Source: CAZFAP01 sp964516325 (GTDB taxonomy: Bacteria > Auribacterota > JABMQX01). Taken from it: a stretch of 27,559 nt of DNA. Below, one piece after another: positions 23,517-27,559 of the stretch (its first letter is position 1; each line of letters opens with the position of its first letter). Both the position numbers and the translations under genes were made by a program. Below the pieces are notes generated by a model that saw only the letters and a program-made list of their open reading frames with translations, was not told the origin of the DNA and made no database searches. Where the stretch lies: assembly GCA_964516325.1 (NCBI GenBank), contig CAZFAP010000049.1, positions 1-27,559 on the forward strand. Direction: 5' to 3'.

Positions 23517-25691
23517 CTACTGCTGGACCGCCGGAGGCACAGGCTGACCGAGGGCGGTGAGGATGCTGGCGGCGACGCGCCGGGCGAGGGCCCGGGAGCC
23601 TTCGTCTTTGAAATGAACGTCGTTGGGCTTTTGAAGCTCTTTGAGGCGCGGCGAGACGAAGGCGTGAAGATCGTTGATCGGTATCCCATTTTCCTCCATG
23701 ACCTTTTTAGCGACGGCATTGCATTTTAGCTCATCGCCGGCAATGCGGTTCTCAGCTCCTTCGGGAACCGGAGTCGTGGTCGCCCAGATTAGCTTGGCGC
23801 CGGTGGCTTTGAGGCGTTTCACCAGCTCAAGCAGGTTCTTCTCGTATTGCTCGATGGGGACTTGATATTGGCCGTTCACGAATTTGAGGTCGTGGAGGCC
23901 GAAATTGAAGTGGATGACGTTCCATCTGGCGCCGCCGATGGCTTCGTCAACCCTTTGAAGGGCGAGGTTCGTATCGCCGCCATTCCAGGGGATGCGCTGA
24001 ACGTTGACTTTGCCGCTCAGAAGCTCTCGCGTCGGCTCGGTGTAGTCCATGGAGATTGAGTCGCCGATCAGGAGCGCGCGCGGGAGCAAAGGGTCCTCCG
24101 GGACAACGTACAATTTCGGATGGGCCTGGGGGTCCTTCGGGGAGAGGATTCCGGCTGTCACGCCGGGCCAATCATCCGTGCGGAATGGGGACGCGGGGAG
24201 ACCTTCCTTGTTGTAGAGGTTGCATCCGTGGGGGTCGTCCCACCAGGCGCATCGAACAGCGACGGGATGCGCGATATGCCCGCTGCGGACCAAAACCGTT
24301 TCGCCGTCAATGCGAGCATCCGCCCAGAGGAATTTGCGATCGTCACCCGCGACGATGAAGCCCTTTAACGGTCCGCCCTGCGCGACAAGCCCACCTCCAA
24401 CGTGCTGGAACCGCAGCCGGATGGTGTTGCCCTCAATTGCCATCCCCTCGTAAATGGGGCCGGAGTAAACCAGTTTCTCGCCATAAGCAATCGCCCGCGC
24501 GGCGAGAGCGAGGCGGCGACCGACCTCCTGCTTGTTCTTCGGATGGATGTCGAAGGACTCGCCGATGTCAATTGCGACCGCCATGCCCGTGTTCGGTAAC
24601 GAAAGCGCCATGAGCTGCGCCTCGCGCAGTTCAGCCCAGGACCTCGGGTCGGTCCAGTTGTTTCGGAAATTCGCGAGCTGAACGAAGAGGAACGGGAAAT
24701 CACCCTGCGGCCAACCCCGACGCCAATCCTGGATGAGCAATGGGAAGAGCTTCCGATATTGGCAAGCCCGGCTGGCGTTGCTCTCGCCCTGATACCAGAT
24801 GGCGCCTCGCAAAGCGTAGGGGATCAGAGGGGCGATCATGGCGTTGTAGAGGCTGGCGGGGCGGTTCGAGCTGCTGCGCTGGTCAACCGGTCGCTGGGGC
24901 TGCGGCGGCGGTTCTTTGCCCTCGGCCTTTGCGGTTTCGGCTGCCTTCTTCCATTCGGCCATCCGCTTCTCGAACTCCGCCAACAGAGCCTCCGATTTAG
25001 CAACCTCCTCTTTCCACCAATCGAGCAAGGGCTTGACGTCAGGCTCAGCTTCGAGAGCAAGGAGACTCGTCCAGGCTTCCGAGGGCGTGCCGCCCCAGGA
25101 GGTATGGATGAGACCGACGGGCACACCGTCCAATGCCTTGTGGACTTCGCGGCCAAAGAAGTACGCCACCGCAGAGAAATCGGCGACGGTCTGCGGGGTG
25201 CACTCGGCCCAATTGCCGACGACGTCGTCCTGGGGCGTCTCCGCGACGGTTCGTTTGACACCGAACAGGCGAATCTTCGGATAGTTCGCGGCGGCAATTT
25301 CCTGTTCGGCATTGGCTGATTGATTTACTGCCCACTGCATATTGGACTGCCCGGAACAAACCCAGACCTCGCCGAGGAGGATATTTCGCAGAGTAAGGGT
25401 GTTTTTGCCAGAGATTGTCAATTCGAGCGGGCCGCCAGCTTCGAGCGGATCAAGCTTGACGGTCCACTGCCCCTTTTCGTTCGTAACGGCCGTTGCCTCG
25501 ACTTTACCCAGAGTCACCGTCACTTTCTCGCCGGGTTCAGCCTTGCCCCAGATGGGGACAGGGACGCCCCGCTGGAGGAGCATGTTGTCGCCGAGAAGAC
25601 TGGGCAGTTGAACATCGGCACCGGCAATGCCCGAAACCAGAAGAACGACTATTGGTATCAAAAAGAACAGTCTGACCGACATCGCTTTCAC
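23517..25691 (-). CDS. Secreted two-domain SGNH esterase (sialate O-acetylesterase-like plus GDSL)
   Basis: The 724-residue product starts at GTG 25691, four bases after GGAGG; an ATG at 25682 is the alternative. A signal peptide covers about 1-25. The first domain (26-480) is of the sialate 9-O-acetylesterase/SASA type: GEVWVCSGQSNMQW with nucleophile S116, IWYQGESN (298-305), and D381-I-H383 as the Asp/His pair. Residues 235-280 are a charged and proline-rich insertion. The second domain (about 530-715) is another SGNH hydrolase: GDSISMDY with S545, NGGDT (570-574), FGLHD (597-601) and D691-V-H693. Such enzymes remove acetyl groups from sugars in glycans or plant polysaccharides. Having two complete hydrolase domains suggests deacetylation of two positions or substrates. 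The stop is TAG. Confidence 0.9.
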   Translation of the reverse strand: MKAMSVRLFFLIPIVVLLVSGIAGADVQLPSLLGDNMLLQRGVPVPIWGKAEPGEKVTVTLGKVEATAVTNEKGQWTVKLDPLEAGGPLELTISGKNTLTLRNILLGEVWVCSGQSNMQWAVNQSANAEQEIAAANYPKIRLFGVKRTVAETPQDDVVGNWAECTPQTVADFSAVAYFFGREVHKALDGVPVGLIHTSWGGTPSEAWTSLLALEAEPDVKPLLDWWKEEVAKSEALLAEFEKRMAEWKKAAETAKAEGKEPPPQPQRPVDQRSSSNRPASLYNAMIAPLIPYALRGAIWYQGESNASRACQYRKLFPLLIQDWRRGWPQGDFPFLFVQLANFRNNWTDPRSWAELREAQLMALSLPNTGMAVAIDIGESFDIHPKNKQEVGRRLALAARAIAYGEKLVYSGPIYEGMAIEGNTIRLRFQHVGGGLVAQGGPLKGFIVAGDDRKFLWADARIDGETVLVRSGHIAHPVAVRCAWWDDPHGCNLYNKEGLPASPFRTDDWPGVTAGILSPKDPQAHPKLYVVPEDPLLPRALLIGDSISMDYTEPTRELLSGKVNVQRIPWNGGDTNLALQRVDEAIGGARWNVIHFNFGLHDLKFVNGQYQVPIEQYEKNLLELVKRLKATGAKLIWATTTPVPEGAENRIAGDELKCNAVAKKVMEENGIPINDLHAFVSPRLKELQKPNDVHFKDEGSRALARRVAASILTALGQPVPPAVQQ

Positions 25692-26156
25692 TTGCCCTCC
25701 TCTCCGATTTGCTGAGCATTCCGCGTGGAACGCACGGTTGCGTTTGGATGACAGATATTCTGCACTTTACCCATGGACGTCGGCGACCGCAAGCCATTTC
25801 GCGCACTACGAGCAAAGGGCGATTGCAGCCGTGGGATGTTCCCCTCGCTTCGGCGTCGGCGCACGTTCGCCGCGGAGGCGATGGCGGCAGGGCGCTCTTC
25901 AATACGGTTTCCGAAGCGGCTGCAAAATGCACTTTCCCCGGACGAGAACGTGTCGTTTCGTCGAGCGCAACCGGCTGCGCCTGAATTTGATACGGACGCC
26001 CTGTTTAAACCCAAAAAAGACGCTGAAATTCCAGCAAATTCCAGTATTTTCTCGACGAGAGGGCATACTGGAACGCATCCCGGTTTTGCGCCAATTTCCA
26101 GCGCCAGCTGTGCACCCCAAGCAAGGTAAATCCAGCCGGATCGCCCCAGCGGATTT

Positions 26157-26185
26157 GGAACCGCGGAGAGCGCAGAGGGAAAGAG
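26157..26185 (+). repeat. Interspersed CGCAGAG-type repeat
   Basis: GGAACCGCGGAGAGCGCAGA followed by GGGAAAGAG; same family as 15108-15141 and 26222-26262. Confidence 0.6.
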
Positions 26186-26221
26186 CCTTACGCGTGCGCG
26201 GCGGACCACCCGCGGAAGAGT

Positions 26222-26262
26222 AACCGCAGAGAACGCAGATGAACGCAGATGAACGCAGAGAG
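26222..26262 (+). repeat. Interspersed CGCAGATGAA repeat, four units
   Basis: After AACCGCAGAG it has three further near-identical ten-base units (AACGCAGATG, AACGCAGATG, AACGCAGAGA). This is the inverse-oriented counterpart of the copy at 15108-15141. Confidence 0.7.
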
Positions 26263-26305
26263 CATAGGGAAGGCGTCCCGCCGGCGGCGGGAAAGGAAGA
26301 TGAGA

Positions 26306-26338
26306 GCTCTCTGCGGTCTCGGCGCGCTCTGTGGTTCC
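26306..26338 (-). repeat. Interspersed repeat, inverted copy
   Basis: On the minus strand it reads GGAACCACAGAGCGCGCCGA then GACCGCAGAGAGC. It is oriented opposite to the copies on either side. Confidence 0.55.
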
Positions 26339-26404
26339 ATATTCGCAGCACCGCTGCCCGCCGGCGGTCGCCAGGAGCTCCTTGCCGCAGGTAGGTGAGA
26401 GATT

Positions 26405-26437
26405 CACCGAAGAGAACGCAGAGGACGCGGAGAAGGG
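26405..26437 (+). repeat. Interspersed CGCAGAG-type repeat
   Basis: CACCGAAGAGAACGCAGAGG followed by ACGCGGAGAAGGG, a diverged family member. Confidence 0.6.
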
Positions 26438-26723
26438 GACGTAATAAAAAAGAAGATAGGGCGAAAAAGTGAGCCTTTCTGGGCCTTTTTTAGTTAGCGA
26501 TATCGCTGATAACGTAGTGGGGGAAAGCAGGATACGGAAGGTAGGGTCGAAGTGCAAAAGGCCCAGGGGGGTGCTGCGGGGAGCAGTTTTTTCGGGGCAT
26601 TGGGGACGCAGAACACTCCGGTCAGGCGCGAAGGGGGGCCGAATCAGCGAAGGAGATGAGTCTTCAGGTGGCATTCCGTTCCCCGCAAGTGGGTTGTTGG
26701 AGTGGTAGCCTCTTTTTGACAGG

Positions 26724-26752
26724 ATTATACAGGACTTTTGATGATTTGTCAA
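26724..26752 (-). promoter_or_regulatory. Perfect consensus sigma70 promoter without an obvious gene
   Basis: On the minus strand TTGACA (26752-26747), exactly 17 bases and TATAAT (26729-26724) match the consensus at all twelve positions. The transcript would start near 26717 and run into the repeat-rich region towards the esterase gene, whose start is about 1.03 kb away. Confidence 0.65.
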
Positions 26753-26851
26753 GGAAGGAGAGGGCAAGCGACGGGACGTAGGCAAGGAGCGATATTGGGG
26801 GAGGGTGATTGGAGAGGCGGCGCGGAGTGGGGTATCGGTTCGCCAGTTTTG

Positions 26852-26895
26852 CCCCGCCCTGGGCGGGGAGGCTGAAGGAGTGCCAGTTTTACTGG
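26852..26895. other. Two adjacent hairpins
   Basis: CCCCGCCC (26852-26859) and GGGCGGGG (26861-26868) are perfect complements, and CCAGT-TTT-ACTGG (26883-26895) is a second perfect hairpin. GCCAGTTTT occurs directly before the first hairpin and at the start of the second. They lie beyond the attC-like element in the direction of the last gene and might act as a terminator for it. Confidence 0.4.
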
Positions 26896-26965
26896 TGGCA
26901 GTCCGGCGTCAGGCGGGAAAGAAGCGGCAGCAGACGCGCGTGTTGGGCACTGGGAGCCGAAGCAG

Positions 26966-27027
26966 GGCCGCCTGCCGATAAGCTGCGCGCGCCAAAGGCG
27001 ACCGTCAGCTTCATCGGCTTGTTGGGC
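26966..27027 (-). other. Degenerate attC-like integron recombination site
   Basis: In the direction of the preceding gene the element opens with GCCCAAC (27027-27021), a match to the attC core RYYYAAC. It continues with inverted arms ATCGG/CCGAT and CAGCT/AGCTG that pair across 26975-26985 and 27006-27017. One base is left unpaired (27012), like the extrahelical bases that orient attC, and a short variable loop lies between. The closing core, expected as GTTRRRY at 26969 onwards, reads GGCCCTG, so the site is incomplete. It begins 27 bases after the stop of the last gene, as in a gene cassette. Confidence 0.45.
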
Positions 27028-27054
27028 AGCAGGTACTTCGATGCAGCGGCCGGT

Positions 27055-27495
27055 TCAGGGAATCACAATGCACATGGATAGCCAAATCATCACTCCGAGG
27101 GTCACGTAGAACGGCCAAATCGAGAACGAGCAAAGCGATTGACCGAAGCTCTTGGGGAGCGAACCCTTCGGCGTGACCGCGTATAGGTCGGCAGCCGCGA
27201 GGCATCCAGCATGCACCTTCTCGATGAAGGCGTTATACGAGTCCCGGTAACATCTTTCAAGTGCGAGATAATAAGCGTCAAGTGCAAGGAAAAGCGTCGT
27301 GGGGACACCTGCAATGAGCGCATAGCTCGCCTTGCCTTTGTCCGCCACAATCACCAGGATTGCAGCGACAAGGGTGATGCACCATGCCTTGCACGACGAG
27401 CTGTTTGATGCCATTCGCTCGATCACTGACTGAGTAATGCGCAAGTGGGCCTGTACGGCCGGTGATTGGTCGCCGTAGGTTCTTTCCTCGACCAT
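27055..27495 (-). CDS. Small three-helix membrane protein, SLATT-like
   Basis: The ATG at 27495 follows AGGAGC by six or seven bases; a TTG at 27501 overlaps that spacing and is less likely. The 146-residue product has a hydrophilic N-terminus (1-37), a hydrophobic pair (about 38-50 and 57-75) separated by ADKGKASYA, a charged amphipathic stretch with ALDAYYLALERCYRDSYNAF (71-90), and a final membrane helix (about 126-145). The layout, two close helices followed by a soluble helix, resembles the SLATT class of membrane proteins associated with bacterial conflict systems, but I judge this from arrangement only. It is followed by an attC-like element, suggesting a gene cassette. Its upstream neighbour is outside the window. 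Confidence 0.75.
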   Translation of the reverse strand: MVEERTYGDQSPAVQAHLRITQSVIERMASNSSSCKAWCITLVAAILVIVADKGKASYALIAGVPTTLFLALDAYYLALERCYRDSYNAFIEKVHAGCLAAADLYAVTPKGSLPKSFGQSLCSFSIWPFYVTLGVMIWLSMCIVIP

Positions 27496-27559
27496 ATTCA
27501 AGCTCCTAGAGACTTAGCCGGAAAGCCCATGTTTTGCTGACGTGCTGGGCCTGGGTGAT

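Larger units (their letters stand above)
25692..27054. other. 1.36-kb region without a credible gene: repeats, hairpins, strong promoter
   Basis: Long open frames exist on both strands, but their translations are biased, carry the repeat units in all frames and lack ribosome sites. The region contains four interspersed repeats (26157-26437), small hairpins (around 26273-26296; 26852-26868; 26883-26895), a 12-base palindrome AGCGATATCGCT (26496-26507), a consensus promoter (26724-26752) and an attC-like element (26966-27027). Confidence 0.55.

Noticed and set aside
26496..26507. Palindrome AGCGATATCGCT.
   Set aside because: Perfect but short, not near any gene start, and no second copy was noticed; chance is adequate.
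25688..26785. A 365-residue minus-strand open frame downstream of the perfect promoter.
   Set aside because: Its start lies upstream of the promoter, it lacks a ribosome site, and much of it is translated interspersed repeat (HLRSSAFSAV-type peptides).
26942..26948. A second GTTGGGC, possible second attC core.
   Set aside because: No matching inverted arms with an extrahelical base could be drawn around it.
1..27559. CRISPR arrays, rRNA genes, complete insertion sequences.
   Set aside because: No direct repeats with regular spacers, no rRNA-like conserved blocks and no transposase frame with terminal inverted repeats were seen on either strand.

Overview
The window reads as a chromosomal segment of an uncultured, GC-rich, double-membraned bacterium. 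The LolC/LolD and MlaE-F-D genes imply an outer membrane. The mcsA-mcsB-clpC and PIN/TRAM (YacL-type) genes are better known from Firmicutes but also occur in several deep Gram-negative lineages. The first large protein ends in a domain of the type I associate with planctomycete, verrucomicrobial and related surface proteins. I cannot name the phylum. Promoters with a TTGACR-17-TATWWT pattern can be read at several places, so a sigma70-type grammar applies. TAG, TGA and TAA are all used as ordinary stops.

Layout, left to right. (1) Positions 1-244, minus strand: the 5' part of a short DUF6788-like gene with a consensus-like promoter and an in-frame TAG. (2) 613-3549, plus: a 978-residue protein with five copies of a roughly 140-residue module, each made of two DxDxDG loops followed by CxxC-x27-HxxxH, behind a GYPSCC N-terminal domain and a hydrophobic segment. 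(3) 3703-5881: the lipoprotein-release permease and ATPase (lolC, lolD), the permease carrying a four-cysteine insertion. (4) 6062-10152: mcsA-mcsB-clpC, the protein-arginine-phosphorylation and unfoldase module, without ctsR. (5) 10540-13103: mlaE-mlaF-mlaD, a phospholipid-transport ABC system. (6) 13419-14938: yacL-type PIN/TRAM gene and ispF, without ispD. (7) 15349-15699: a small unrecognised gene.

The right third is more accessory. A 1515-residue minus-strand protein (15769-20316) joins an N-terminal PD-(D/E)XK-type nuclease to a STAND/NACHT-like NTPase and a long C-terminal half; it is a probable antiphage protein of the Avs type. Then come a ferredoxin-like protein and a Crp/Fnr-family regulator. 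Between them lies a TTGAC-N4-GTCAA palindrome centred exactly 41.5 bases upstream of the start predicted from an extended -10, which suggests a small regulator-target pair. Next are an orphan secretin-fold exported protein, a two-domain SGNH esterase, and 1.36 kb without a convincing gene but with interspersed CGCAGAG-type repeats and a perfect consensus promoter. The window ends with a small three-helix membrane protein followed, 27 bases after its stop, by a degenerate attC-like element, as in an integron gene cassette.

Together, the left two thirds are envelope maintenance (Lol, Mla), proteostasis (Mcs/Clp) and isoprenoid genes. The right third mixes defence, stress regulation, secreted enzymes and mobile or repeat debris.
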